This document shows positions 24,927 through 33,620 of a DNA stretch of 64,000 bases, piece after piece. The notes under the pieces are model-generated. The model was not told the origin of the DNA and made no database searches. It was given only the letters and a program-made list of their open reading frames with translations. The stretch's first letter is position 1. The number at the start of each line of letters is the position of its first letter. Position numbers and translations under genes: made by a program. This DNA is from JACCYI01 sp963828075 (GTDB lineage: Bacteria > Actinomycetota > Thermoleophilia > Solirubrobacterales > Solirubrobacteraceae): the NCBI GenBank assembly GCA_963828075.1, contig CAWHDH010000021.1:1922001-1986000 (forward strand), given 5' to 3'.

Positions 24927-25913
24927 GTGCTGCGCACCGCCGTCATCGGCTGCGGGGCGATCGGCGCCGGGGCGGGCTCGGCGCCGCCGGCGCTCGGCGT
25001 CTCGACGCACGCCGACGCCTACGCCACACACCGGGGCACCCGGCTCGTCGCGGTCTGTGACGCGGACCGCGCGCGGGCGCAGGCATGCGCGCTCCGCCTC
25101 GGGGTGCGCGCGGTCCACACCGACGCGGCGGCGCTGCTGGCCGACGTGTCGCCTGACCTGGTCAGCATCTGCACCCCCGACGCCACCCACGCCGAGCTCG
25201 TCGAGCTGGTCCTGCGCGCGCCCTCGACGCGTGGCGTCCTCGCCGAGAAGCCGCTCGCCCTCGACACCGGCGACGCCCGCTCGCTGGCGGCGCTTGCGCG
25301 GGAGAGGGGCGTCGTGCTCGCCGTCAACTACTCGCGCCGCTTCTCGCCGGCCTATGCGTCGCTGCGCGAGGTCATCGCCGACGGCGGGATCGGCGAGCTG
25401 CAGCACGTCCACGGCGCCTACGTGAAGGGCCTCAAGCACAACGGCACCCACTGGCTCGACCTGCTGCGCCTCCTCGTCGGCCCGCCGGTCGCCGTGCGCG
25501 GCTGGGACCGGCTGGGCGAGGGCGGCGAGGACCCGACGCTCGACGCCGAGCTGACGCTGCCGGGCGGCGCCGGCGCGCGCCTCGCCGCGCTCGACACGAC
25601 GTGCTTCACGATCTTCGAGATGGACCTCCTCGGCACGCACGGGCGCATCCGCATGGTCGAGTCGGGCCACCAGATCGAGACGTGGGAGGTCGACGACGAC
25701 CCGCGACACGCCGGCTACCGCGTCCTGCACCCGCAGGCGCCGACCACGGACGCGCTGCGCGACGTCGCGCTCCACGCGGTCGCCGACCTCGCCCGCAGCG
25801 TGCGCGACGGCGGCGAGCCGGCGTGCACGGGCGAGGACGGCGCGGCCGCGCTGGCGCTGGCCGAGGCGATCCGCGCGTCAGCGGAGGCCGGCGGCGCAAT
25901 ACTCACGGTATGA
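24927..25913 (+). CDS. Gfo/Idh/MocA family oxidoreductase
   Basis: The 328-residue protein has an N-terminal NAD(P) fold (VIGCGAIGAGAGS), SICTPDATHAELVE, and the family motif AEKPLAL, in which Lys contacts substrate and cofactor. The C-terminal alpha/beta domain includes VHGAYVKGLKHNGTHWLDLLR, whose H-x-x-x-x-x-H/W region lines the active site. Such enzymes oxidise or reduce sugars or sugar nucleotides. In this island it may prepare a 3-keto or modified side-chain intermediate. GTG start 3 nt after the cytidylyltransferase stop; the stop overlaps the aminotransferase start. Confidence 0.85.
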   Translation: MLRTAVIGCGAIGAGAGSAPPALGVSTHADAYATHRGTRLVAVCDADRARAQACALRLGVRAVHTDAAALLADVSPDLVSICTPDATHAELVELVLRAPSTRGVLAEKPLALDTGDARSLAALARERGVVLAVNYSRRFSPAYASLREVIADGGIGELQHVHGAYVKGLKHNGTHWLDLLRLLVGPPVAVRGWDRLGEGGEDPTLDAELTLPGGAGARLAALDTTCFTIFEMDLLGTHGRIRMVESGHQIETWEVDDDPRHAGYRVLHPQAPTTDALRDVALHAVADLARSVRDGGEPACTGEDGAAALALAEAIRASAEAGGAILTV

Positions 25914-27136
25914 GCGCCACCACGACGGCCCGGCTGGCGATCCACGGCGGCGAGCCGACCCGCACGCGGCCGTGGCCCGACCGCCCGCGGATCGGCGAGG
26001 CGGAGCGTGATGCGGTCAACGGTGTCCTCGACTCCGGCGTCCTCTCGCGTTTCATCGGGGCCTGGGGGGACGACTTCGCCGGCGGCGACCGCGTCCGCAG
26101 CTTCGAGCGGGCGTGGGCCGAGCGCTTCGGCGTCCGTCACGCCCTGTCGATGAACTCGGCCACCTCCGCGCTCTACGCCGCCGTGGCCGCCGCCGGTGTC
26201 GGGCCCGGGGACGAGGTCATCGCCTCGCCGTACACGATGAGCGCCTCGGCCACCTGTGCGCTCGTCAACGGCGCGGTCCCGGTGTTCGCCGACATCGAGC
26301 CCGAGACGTTCGGTCTGGATCCTCAGTCGGTGCGCCAGCGCATCACTTCGCGCACCAAGGCGATCGTGGTGGTCGACATCTTCGGCTGCCCGGCGCGGCT
26401 GGACCCGATCCTCGAGATCGCGCGCGAGCACGACCTCGTCGTCATCGAGGACGCCGCCCAGGCCCCCGGAGCGCTCTACCACGGGCGCGCCGCCGGCACG
26501 CTCGGCCACATCGGCGTCTACAGCCTCAACTACCACAAGACCATCCAGTGCGGCGAGGGCGGGGTCGCGGTCACCGACGACCCGCAGCTGGCGGAGCGCC
26601 TGGCGCTCGCGCGCAACCACGGCGAGGCGGTGGTCGGCGACATGGGCTCGCCGCACGGCGACGTCATCGGCTTCAACTACCGCCTGGGCGAGATCGAGGC
26701 CGCCATCGCCGAGGTCCAGCTCTCGCGCCTCGACGACCTGACCGCACCGCGGATCGCGCACGCCGACCGGCTGAGTGAGCGCCTGGCGCCACTGGCGGGC
26801 ATCACGCCTCCGGCCGTCCCGCCGGGCCTGGTCCACGTCTACTACCTCTACGTCGTGCGGCTGGACGAGGACGTGCTCGGTGTGGGGCGGGCGCGCTTCG
26901 CCGCCGCGCTGCAGGCCGAGGGCGTCCCGGTGGTCGAGGGCTACGTCGCCCCGCTGTACCGCCAGCCGCTCTACCGCGACCGCGACATCGCCCCGCTGCC
27001 CGTCGTCGAGCGGATGCACGAGCACGAGGTGCTCTTCCATCCGCTCGTGCACGCCGGGCTCGGCGAGGCCGACGTCGACGACGTGGCCGCCGCGTTCGAG
27101 AAGGTCCACGCCCGTCGAGGGGAGCTGGAGGCATGA
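25910..27136 (+). CDS. DegT/DnrJ/EryC1/StrS aminotransferase (PseC candidate)
   Basis: A 408-residue PLP aminotransferase. It has MNSATSALYAAVAAAGVGPGDEVIASPYTMSASA, VIEDAAQAPGAL, the lysine-bearing SLNYHKTIQCGEGG and GFNYRLGEIEAAIAEVQL. The N-terminal LAIHGGEPTRTRPWPDRP resembles the AHBA-synthase-like branch. In the pathway an aminotransferase must act between PseB and PseH at C4; this is the only such gene in the island, so it is the best PseC candidate. An alternative is that it works with the oxidoreductase just upstream on another position. Confidence 0.82.
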   Translation: MSATTTARLAIHGGEPTRTRPWPDRPRIGEAERDAVNGVLDSGVLSRFIGAWGDDFAGGDRVRSFERAWAERFGVRHALSMNSATSALYAAVAAAGVGPGDEVIASPYTMSASATCALVNGAVPVFADIEPETFGLDPQSVRQRITSRTKAIVVVDIFGCPARLDPILEIAREHDLVVIEDAAQAPGALYHGRAAGTLGHIGVYSLNYHKTIQCGEGGVAVTDDPQLAERLALARNHGEAVVGDMGSPHGDVIGFNYRLGEIEAAIAEVQLSRLDDLTAPRIAHADRLSERLAPLAGITPPAVPPGLVHVYYLYVVRLDEDVLGVGRARFAAALQAEGVPVVEGYVAPLYRQPLYRDRDIAPLPVVERMHEHEVLFHPLVHAGLGEADVDDVAAAFEKVHARRGELEA

Positions 27137-27771
27137 GCGAGGAAACCGCGGAGCCGCGCGACGAGGCCGAGGTGGAGCGCCTCGCCGCGCTCTGGAGCGA
27201 GGACTTCGGCGACCGCTACGTCGAGCGCAACCGCGCGGCCGCGGAAGGCCGAGAGCCGTTCTGGCGCTGGCTGCACGAGCACCATCCGTTCGAGCGCGTG
27301 CTCGAGGTCGGCTGCAACCTCGGCGGCAACCTGCGGTGGCTCGCCGAGCTCGTCCCGCCGCGCGCGGTGTTCGGCGTCGACATCAACGAGCGGGCCCTGC
27401 GCGAGGCCCGCGCCGCGCTTCCGGACGTCAACGTCCTGCACTCCCCGGCCCGCACGCTCCCGTTCCGCGACGCCGCCTTCGACCTCACCTTCACGACCAC
27501 GGTCCTGATCCACCAGCCGCCCGACGCGGTGCCGATCGTGATGAACGAGCTGGTGCGATGCTCGAGCAAGTACGTCCTGTGCGGCGAGTACTACTCCGAG
27601 CAGCCGGAGGAGATCCCCTACCGCGGCGAGCGCGGCGCCCTCTTCAAGCGCGACTGGGGCGCGCTCTATCAGTCGCTCTTCCCTGAGCTTCGCCTCGTCC
27701 ACCAGCGCTTCGAGCCGTGGACGGGTTCGGGCTGGGACGACGTCACCTTCTGGCTGTTCGAGAAGCCGTAG
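27133..27771 (+). CDS. Pseudaminic acid biosynthesis-associated methylase
   Basis: A 212-residue class I SAM methyltransferase. Motif I is VLEVGCNLGGNLRWLAEL, followed by FGVDINERAL and FTTTVLIHQPPDAVP. The C-terminal signature CGEYYSEQPEEIPYRGERGALFKRDWG is characteristic of TIGR03587 methylases encoded in pseudaminic acid loci. It would O- or N-methylate the nonulosonic acid or its side group. ATGA overlap with the aminotransferase. It is the last gene before a 409-nt gap. Confidence 0.87.
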   Translation: MSEETAEPRDEAEVERLAALWSEDFGDRYVERNRAAAEGREPFWRWLHEHHPFERVLEVGCNLGGNLRWLAELVPPRAVFGVDINERALREARAALPDVNVLHSPARTLPFRDAAFDLTFTTTVLIHQPPDAVPIVMNELVRCSSKYVLCGEYYSEQPEEIPYRGERGALFKRDWGALYQSLFPELRLVHQRFEPWTGSGWDDVTFWLFEKP

Positions 27772-28180
27772 GCCGCGCTCCCTGCTCGTCCGTTGGCGTG
27801 GTCCGTGCCACTCGGCGAACGTCAACTGACGCATCGAGGGAAGACGGGATGGGCGGTCCTCTTGGAGGGCTGGGGGAGAGCACGCCGTGCTGGCGGCCGC
27901 AATGCGCGCGAGCATCGGCTCAACCCGACACTCAACTGTTTGCCCGGATCGAGTGTCGGATCGTGCCGCTCCTGGCGGCTCAATCCGACTTTCAACTGGA
28001 GAACGTGATCGGTTGTCGGGTTGAGCCGCCTCGCGCCCGCCCGCCCTCCCCAAACGCCACACACTTGGCTCCCTCCCGTATGAGCCGCTCCTCAATGCGG
28101 GGTTGACTTACCGGGGGTTGCGGTTCGGGCTCAAGTTGGCGAGCCAGATGCCGATGGGAGATCGAAGTCCTTCGCCCATC
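27772..28180. repeat. 409-nt intergenic region with two tandem hairpin units of 60 nt
   Basis: No protein gene is convincing here. Two direct copies (27916-27938 and 27976-27998) of a 23-nt word share 20 of 23 bases and start exactly 60 nt apart. Each folds with downstream sequence: CGACACTC pairs with GAGTGTCG (27926-27933, 27951-27958), and the whole element is closed by a perfect 15-bp inverted repeat, CGGCTCAACCCGACA (27916-27930) with TGTCGGGTTGAGCCG (28014-28028). Downstream at 28088-28117 lies a 30-nt stretch matching 23 of 30 bases with the start of the DUF559-type relic at 48821-48850. Confidence 0.6.
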
Positions 28181-28741
28181 ATGCTCGCGACCGCCTCCAT
28201 CCCGACCTTCCTGACCGGCGACCGGATCGCCCTCCGGCCGCTCGTCGCGGCCGACGTCGACGGGCCCTACCTCGGCTGGTTCAACGACCTCGAGGTCTGC
28301 CGGCACAACTCGCACGGCGTCTTCCCGTACACGCGCGCCGAGGCGCTCGGCTGGGTCGACGACCTCAAGCATCGCCGCGACGCGCTCGTCCTCGCCATCG
28401 CCATGCGCGAGGACGGCCGGCACGTCGGCAACGTCAGCCTCCAAGGCATCGACCCGGTCAGCCGCACCGCCGAGCTCGCCATCGTCATCGGCGACCGCAG
28501 TGCGTGGGGCCGCGGGGTCGGGAACGAGGCCGCGCGGTTGATCGTCGGCCACGGCTTCAAAGCTCTGAACCTGCATCGGATCGCCTGCGGCACGGTGGCC
28601 GCCAACGCCGGGATGCGACGGATCGCCGAGTCCCTCGGGATGACCCAGGAGGGCGTGCGCCGCCACGCCAGCTGGAGCGACGGCACCTACCACGACATCG
28701 TCGAATACGGCCTGCTGGCCACCGAATGGGAGACCGCATGA
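28181..28741 (+). CDS. GNAT acetyltransferase (PseH candidate)
   Basis: A 186-residue RimJ/RimL-like GNAT. It has GDRIALRPLVAADVDGPYLGWFNDLEVCRHN at the N-terminus, HVGNVSLQGIDPVSRTAELAIVIGD, the acetyl-CoA loop WGRGVGNEAARLIVGHGF and NLHRIACGTVAANAGMRRIAESLGM. In the pseudaminic pathway PseH acetylates N4 of the amino sugar; this is the only acetyltransferase in the island. The start is uncertain: ATG 28181 fits family length, and ATGs at 28148 and 28154 are in frame. The stop overlaps the following gene (ATGA). Confidence 0.82.
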   Translation: MLATASIPTFLTGDRIALRPLVAADVDGPYLGWFNDLEVCRHNSHGVFPYTRAEALGWVDDLKHRRDALVLAIAMREDGRHVGNVSLQGIDPVSRTAELAIVIGDRSAWGRGVGNEAARLIVGHGFKALNLHRIACGTVAANAGMRRIAESLGMTQEGVRRHASWSDGTYHDIVEYGLLATEWETA

Positions 28742-29913
28742 GCGCCGACTGGGGAACCCCGCCGTTCCGAGACCTGCAGTACTGCCTGCGCTGCTGCATG
28801 CCCGAGACCGTCGAGGGGATCACGTTCGACGAGTTCGGCATCTGCCAGGCGTGCATCAGCTCCGAGCAGAAGATGCGGATGGACTGGACGCTGCGCGAGA
28901 AGGCCCTGCGCAACACGCTCGACAAGTTCCGCAGCCCCGACGGCTCCAACTACGACTGCATCGTCCCGATCTCCGGCGGCAAGGACTCCACCTTCCAGCT
29001 GCACGTGATCACCAAGGTCTACGGCCTGCGGCCCCTCGCCGTGACGTTCAGCCACAACTGGTACTCCAAGACCGGTCGCGAGAACCTCGAGAACTCGCTC
29101 GAGACCTTCGGCGTCGACCACATCATGTTCACGCCGAACCGCAGCCTCGTGAACCGGCTCGCGCGCCAGTCGCTGCGCGCGATCGGCGACTCCTGCTGGC
29201 ACTGCCACTCGGGCGTCGGCGCCTTCCCGCTGCAGGTCGCCGTGAAGTGGAACGTGCCGCTGCTGATCTGGGGCGAGTCGATCGCCGAGACCTCCGGCCG
29301 CGCCTCCTACTTCGAGCCCGTCCGCAAGTTCGACCGCGAGTACTTCCTGAAGGTCTCGGCCAAGGTCGACGCCGACGCCATGGTCTCCGACACCGTCTCA
29401 CGCGGCGAGCTGTCGCCCTTCCAGCTTCCCAGCGCGGAGGAGTGCGAGAGCGTCGGGCTGGTCGGCATCCACCTCGGCGACTTCATGTTCTGGGACGACG
29501 AGCGCCAGATGGAGTTCGTACGCGACACCTACGGCTGGAAGCAGGGCCGGGTGGCGGGCACCTACAAGAGCTACAAGAGCGTCGAGTGCCGCATGGCCGG
29601 CCTGCACGACTACACGAAGTACCTCAAGCGCGGCTTCGGCCGGGCGACCGACCACGCCAGCCAGGACGTCCGCGCCGGGCTCGTCACGCGCGAGGAGGGC
29701 TTCGCGCTGGCCAACGAGCACGATCCGATCCGCCCCGACGCGCTCGACTACTACCTCGAGATCACCGGCCTGACCGAGGACGAGTTCTACACCGTGATGG
29801 CCGAGAAGCGCGACGCGCGCCTGCCGGAGCTCGAGCGGCCGGCGACGCCTGAGCACGTCGGCGCCGACGCGCCGGCGTTCCAGGTGCGCACCGCCGCGGT
29901 GACGGGGGGCTAG
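28738..29913 (+). CDS. pseA: N-acetyl sugar amidotransferase (PseA/WbpG type)
   Basis: The 391-residue ATP-dependent amidotransferase belongs to the TIGR03573 group. A zinc-ribbon-like N-terminus carries C16-x2-C19 and C36-x2-C39. The PP-loop VPISGGKDS (76-84), NWYSKTGRENLENSLETFGVD, and CWHCHSGVGAFPLQVAVKWNVPLLIWGE are all present. Homologues convert an N-acetyl group to acetamidino, as PseA does on flagellar pseudaminic acid in Campylobacter. Such enzymes usually need a glutaminase partner (HisH-like), which is not seen here. It overlaps the GNAT gene by 4 nt. Confidence 0.83.
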   Translation: MSADWGTPPFRDLQYCLRCCMPETVEGITFDEFGICQACISSEQKMRMDWTLREKALRNTLDKFRSPDGSNYDCIVPISGGKDSTFQLHVITKVYGLRPLAVTFSHNWYSKTGRENLENSLETFGVDHIMFTPNRSLVNRLARQSLRAIGDSCWHCHSGVGAFPLQVAVKWNVPLLIWGESIAETSGRASYFEPVRKFDREYFLKVSAKVDADAMVSDTVSRGELSPFQLPSAEECESVGLVGIHLGDFMFWDDERQMEFVRDTYGWKQGRVAGTYKSYKSVECRMAGLHDYTKYLKRGFGRATDHASQDVRAGLVTREEGFALANEHDPIRPDALDYYLEITGLTEDEFYTVMAEKRDARLPELERPATPEHVGADAPAFQVRTAAVTGG

Positions 29914-29917
29914 GACG

Positions 29918-31282
29918 ATGGAGCCCTGGCGCCTGGACGTCATCGCCGCCCGTGACGCCGTCGCGACGGGCGCGCTGTCGCCGGTCGAGCTGGCCGAGTC
30001 CTGCCTGGACCGGATCGAGGCCGTCGACGGCATGGTCGGCGCTTGGCAGGCGGTCGATCGCGAGATCGCCGTGGCCGGCGCCCGCGCGGCCGAGCACGGC
30101 CCGCTGCACGGCGTCCCGGCCGGGATCAAGGACGTCTTCAACACGCGGGCCTATCCGACCGGGATGGGCAACGTCCAGTGGGCCGGGCACACCGCCGGCA
30201 ACGACGCGCGCGCCGTCTTCAACGCACTGCGCGCCGGCTCCTTCGTCCTCGGCAAGACGGTCACCGCCGACCTCGGCGTGCACGACCCCGGCCCGACCCG
30301 CAACCCGCACGACCCCTCCCGCTCGCCGGGCACGTCGTCCTCGGGCACCGCGGCGGCGGTCGCCTGCGGCATGGTGCCGTGGGGCCTGGGCAGCCAGTCG
30401 GCCGGCTCGATCGTCCGCCCGGCCTCCTATTGCGGCGTCTACGGCTTCAAGCCGTCCTACGGGGCGATCCCGCGCACCGGCGCGCTCAAGACCACCGACA
30501 CGCTCGACACCGTCGGCGTCCTGTGCCGCAGCGCCCGCGACATCCGCCCGCTGTTCGAGGCGCTGCGCCTGCACGGATCGGACCACCCCTACATCCACGC
30601 CACGCTCGACCGCACGGCGGGCACGCCCGAGCTGCCGGCTGATCGCCCGCCGCGGATCGCGCTGCTGAGCGACGGCCTCGGCGAGATCTGGGACGCCGCC
30701 CGCCCGGACGCGCGCCGCGCGCTGATGCGGTTCGTGGCGCGGCTGACGGCGGAGGGCGCCGAGGTGGTCGCCGCGACGCCGCCCCCCGAGCTGCGAGGCG
30801 CCCACGCGCTCCACGCGACGATCTACAACCGCGCGCTGGCCTACTACTTCCGCGGCGAGGCCGAGCGGCTCGACGAGATCGGCCCCGAGCTGACCGTGCT
30901 GATCGAGCGCGGACGCAGGATCGGCCTCGACGAGTACACCTCCGCGCTCGACCGCCAGCACGCGCTGCGGCGCGTGCACGACGAGTGGATCTCCGGCTTC
31001 GACGCCGCGATGACGCTCTCGACGGCCGGCACCGCGCCGGCATGGGGCGCGCACGACCCGGTCGACTCGGCGCTGGTGTGGACGCTCTGCGGCGCCCCGT
31101 CGCTCAGCGCGCCGGTCCTGGCCGGCGAGGACGGCATGCCGCTCGGGCTCCAGCTCGTCGGCCGCCGCTGGCACGACCACCGCCTGCTCGACGCGGTCGA
31201 CTGGCTCACCGCGCACCGGCTGCTCCCCGCCGCCCCGGTGGCGCACGGCCGCCTCTCCCCGCCCGCCCGCGCCGCGGCGTAG
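29918..31282 (+). CDS. Amidase signature family enzyme
   Basis: A 454-residue amidase with the Ser-cisSer-Lys triad region: PAGIKDVF (K71), SPGTSSSGTAAAVACG (cis-Ser about 141) and GLGSQSAGSIVRPAS (nucleophile about 164). It begins 4 nt after the amidotransferase gene, so it is probably co-transcribed. An amidase in a sugar-modification operon might supply ammonia or deacylate a side chain, but housekeeping amide hydrolysis is equally possible. The GSQSAGS version departs slightly from the common GSDTGGS. Confidence 0.85.
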   Translation: MEPWRLDVIAARDAVATGALSPVELAESCLDRIEAVDGMVGAWQAVDREIAVAGARAAEHGPLHGVPAGIKDVFNTRAYPTGMGNVQWAGHTAGNDARAVFNALRAGSFVLGKTVTADLGVHDPGPTRNPHDPSRSPGTSSSGTAAAVACGMVPWGLGSQSAGSIVRPASYCGVYGFKPSYGAIPRTGALKTTDTLDTVGVLCRSARDIRPLFEALRLHGSDHPYIHATLDRTAGTPELPADRPPRIALLSDGLGEIWDAARPDARRALMRFVARLTAEGAEVVAATPPPELRGAHALHATIYNRALAYYFRGEAERLDEIGPELTVLIERGRRIGLDEYTSALDRQHALRRVHDEWISGFDAAMTLSTAGTAPAWGAHDPVDSALVWTLCGAPSLSAPVLAGEDGMPLGLQLVGRRWHDHRLLDAVDWLTAHRLLPAAPVAHGRLSPPARAAA

Positions 31283-31285
31283 GGT
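31280..31285 (+). promoter_or_regulatory. Putative -10 element of a leaderless gene (TAGGGT)
   Basis: TAGGGT ends 7 nt before the ATG at 31293 with no ribosome-binding site between them. It overlaps the amidase stop codon, so the following genes could have their own promoter. Confidence 0.4.
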
Positions 31286-31292
31286 CGCTGTC

Positions 31293-32180
31293 ATGAGGGT
31301 CCTCGTCGCCTGCCACGACGCCGGTGGCGCGGAGATCGTCTCCGCCTGGGTCCGCCGCCACCGGTCCGAGCACGACGTGCGCTGCCTGCTCGCGGGCCCG
31401 GCGCGCGCGATCTTCGCCGCCAAGCTCGACGACATCGAGCGCGTCGACGAGCTGCCGCCGCCGGCGGGCTTCGACCTCGTCCTGTGCGGGTCCAGCGGCG
31501 AGGCCGAACTCGAGCGGCGCGTCGTGCGGGCCGCGCGCGCCGCCGGCGTGCGCTGCGCGGTGTGGCTCGACCACTGGGTCGCCTACCGCCCGCGCTTCGA
31601 GCTCGACGGCGAGCTGGTCCTGCCCGACGAGGTCTGGGTGGCCGACGAGCACGCTGCCCGGCTGGCGGCCGCGACGCTGCCCGGCGCCGACGTGCGCCAC
31701 GCCGGCAACCCCTACCTCGAGGACGCGACCGCCGAGGTCCGCGCGCTCGCCGGCGACCGCCTCCCGGGCGAGGGCGGGGAGCGGATCCTGTACGTGACCC
31801 AGCCCGCCACCGCCGGCGCCGAGCGCGAGACCGGCGACCCGCTCGGCTGGGGCTACGACGAGCGCGACGCGCTGGCTCGCTGGCTCGGCCACGCCGAGCG
31901 GTCCGAGCCACCGCCCGCCGCGGTCCGCGTCCGGATGCACCCCGCCGAGCCCGCCGGCAAGTACGCCGCCGAGCTCGCCGCCCACGAGGCGCGCCTGCCG
32001 CTGTCGGTCAGCACGACCCGATCGCTCGCCGAGGACTGCGCGTGGGCGGACACCGTCGTCGGCTGCGACACGATGGCGATGGTCGTCGCGCTGCACGCCG
32101 GGCGCCGGGTGGTCTGCGCCATCCCGCCCGGAGGCCGACCCCTGTCGCTCCCGCTCGCGGGCATCGAGCGCCTCAACTGA
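31293..32180 (+). CDS. GT-B-like protein in the glycan island (function unknown)
   Basis: The 295-residue protein starts MRVLVACHDAGGAEIVSAWV, followed by FDLVLCGSSGEAELERRVVRAARAAGVRCAVWLDHW and DEVWVADEHAARLAAATLPGADVRHAGNPYLED. Near the C-terminus ADTVVGCDTMAMVVALHAGRRVVCAIPPGG has the look of the UDP-sugar-binding half of a GT-B fold. I do not recognise the family. It may be a glycosyltransferase or epimerase-like protein acting on the nonulosonic acid. No membrane segments. Confidence 0.6.
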   Translation: MRVLVACHDAGGAEIVSAWVRRHRSEHDVRCLLAGPARAIFAAKLDDIERVDELPPPAGFDLVLCGSSGEAELERRVVRAARAAGVRCAVWLDHWVAYRPRFELDGELVLPDEVWVADEHAARLAAATLPGADVRHAGNPYLEDATAEVRALAGDRLPGEGGERILYVTQPATAGAERETGDPLGWGYDERDALARWLGHAERSEPPPAAVRVRMHPAEPAGKYAAELAAHEARLPLSVSTTRSLAEDCAWADTVVGCDTMAMVVALHAGRRVVCAIPPGGRPLSLPLAGIERLN

Positions 32181-32191
32181 AGAACTGCGGC

Positions 32192-32197
32192 TACGCT
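32192..32197 (+). promoter_or_regulatory. Putative -10 element of a leaderless gene (TACGCT)
   Basis: TACGCT ends 7 nt before the ATG at 32205 and no Shine-Dalgarno sequence is present. Confidence 0.4.
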
Positions 32198-32204
32198 CCG
32201 GCCG

Positions 32205-33620
32205 ATGAGCACGCCGGAGATCGAAGCCGAGACCGCCCGCGCCGAGACGCTGATCGAGGCCGGCGACCTCGCAGGCGCGCGCGCCGTCGCCGACGCGATC
32301 GTCGCCGCGCATCCGGGGCAGCCCTCCGCCCACAACCTGCTCGGCTTCGTCGCCTACCGGGAGGGGCGGCTCATCGAGGCCCAGCGGGAGTTCGAGCACG
32401 CGTGCTCGCTGCCGGGCGCCGACGACGACATGCGAGCCAACCTCGAGGCCGTGCGCCACGATCTCGCGACCGTCTACTCCGGGGGCGAGGGCGGCGCGCC
32501 GCCGCCGGACCCGGCCGCGCCAGGGCCCGACGTGACGCACGACTTCGCGGGCACGCTGCACGACCTGCGCGCCTCGCTGTACGGGACCGACATCTCGCCG
32601 CGCCTGCTGGGCAAGCTGCTCGCGCGCCCCGTCGCACCCGAGCTCGACGCCCGGCTCGACGGGATCCCGACCGCCACGACGGTGCTCGAGCGCCGGTTCC
32701 TGCTGCGGTACGTCGCCTACTTCTGGGACGGCCAGGGCGACGTGTTCGAGAACGGCCCGCTGCTGGGCGGCACGACCCGGGCGCTGGCGTTCGGCATGCT
32801 CGCCCACGCCGATCGCGACAAGGACACGCTGCTGCACACGCACGACTGGTTCTCGAGCCGGGTCGAGCTCGACCTTCCGCCCGGCACGTTCGAGCAGATG
32901 GCCGCGCGGGGGACGATCAGCGGGCAGATCAAGCGCGAGATGGAGGCCTCGGGGTCGTTCCAGGCGCTCTATGACTCGCTGCACGCCGGCCAGGACTACT
33001 CGCCGCTCGTGCGCTCGTACGAGGCCTACCTGCCCGGTCACCGCGGCGACGTCCCGGCCCACGGCGAGACCGTGTTCGAGCCGCCGCCCGGCCGCGCGTT
33101 CAGCATCGTGTTCGTCGACGGCTGCAAGAGCTGGTACGGGACGCGTCACTGGATCGAGCGGATGTGCGACCGCATCCCAGCCGGCAGCCACGTGATCATG
33201 CAGGACTACGGCTGGTACTCGTGCTTCTGGCTCCCGGCCCTGATCGGCTCGCTGCCCGAGCACTTCCGCCTGGTCGCCCACATCGACGACACCTACGCGT
33301 TCGAGCTCACGCGCGAACTCCGGCTCGAGACCGTCGTGGCGCGCTTCCCCGACGAGCCGGAGGACTTCGGCCGCGAGGCGTTCGACGAGCTGTTCGTGCG
33401 CCTGATCGTCGACGCCGGCGAGCGCAACGACATCCATTCGATCGTCGCGCTGACCATCCAGCACGCGGCCGCGCTCGCGACACTCGGGCTCAAGGACGAG
33501 GCGCGCGGACGCATCGAGGCGATGCGCGGCCGGCCTGAGTTCGCGGCCTATCGGGGGCGCTTCATCGAGGCCGCGCTCCGCAGCCCGACCTATACCCCCG
33601 AGGGACCGGTGATGCTCTAG
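32205..33620 (+). CDS. TPR-containing protein with methyltransferase-like core (function unknown)
   Basis: A 471-residue protein. Residues about 5-90 form two or three TPR-like helix pairs (LIEAGDLAGARAVADAIVAAHPGQPSAHNLLG). The central part has VFENGPLLGGTTRALAFGM and HTHDWFSSRVELDLPPGTF. A later stretch, FSIVFVDGCKSWYGTRHWIERM then AGSHVIMQDYGWYSCFWLPAL, resembles the acidic loop of class I/TylF-like sugar methyltransferases. The full motif set is not clear. It overlaps the convergent glycosyltransferase-like gene by 4 nt at its 3' end. Confidence 0.55.
   Translation: MSTPEIEAETARAETLIEAGDLAGARAVADAIVAAHPGQPSAHNLLGFVAYREGRLIEAQREFEHACSLPGADDDMRANLEAVRHDLATVYSGGEGGAPPPDPAAPGPDVTHDFAGTLHDLRASLYGTDISPRLLGKLLARPVAPELDARLDGIPTATTVLERRFLLRYVAYFWDGQGDVFENGPLLGGTTRALAFGMLAHADRDKDTLLHTHDWFSSRVELDLPPGTFEQMAARGTISGQIKREMEASGSFQALYDSLHAGQDYSPLVRSYEAYLPGHRGDVPAHGETVFEPPPGRAFSIVFVDGCKSWYGTRHWIERMCDRIPAGSHVIMQDYGWYSCFWLPALIGSLPEHFRLVAHIDDTYAFELTRELRLETVVARFPDEPEDFGREAFDELFVRLIVDAGERNDIHSIVALTIQHAAALATLGLKDEARGRIEAMRGRPEFAAYRGRFIEAALRSPTYTPEGPVML

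Noticed and set aside
27916..28028. CRISPR array
   Set aside because: Only two repeat units, both self-complementary along most of their length, and no cas genes.
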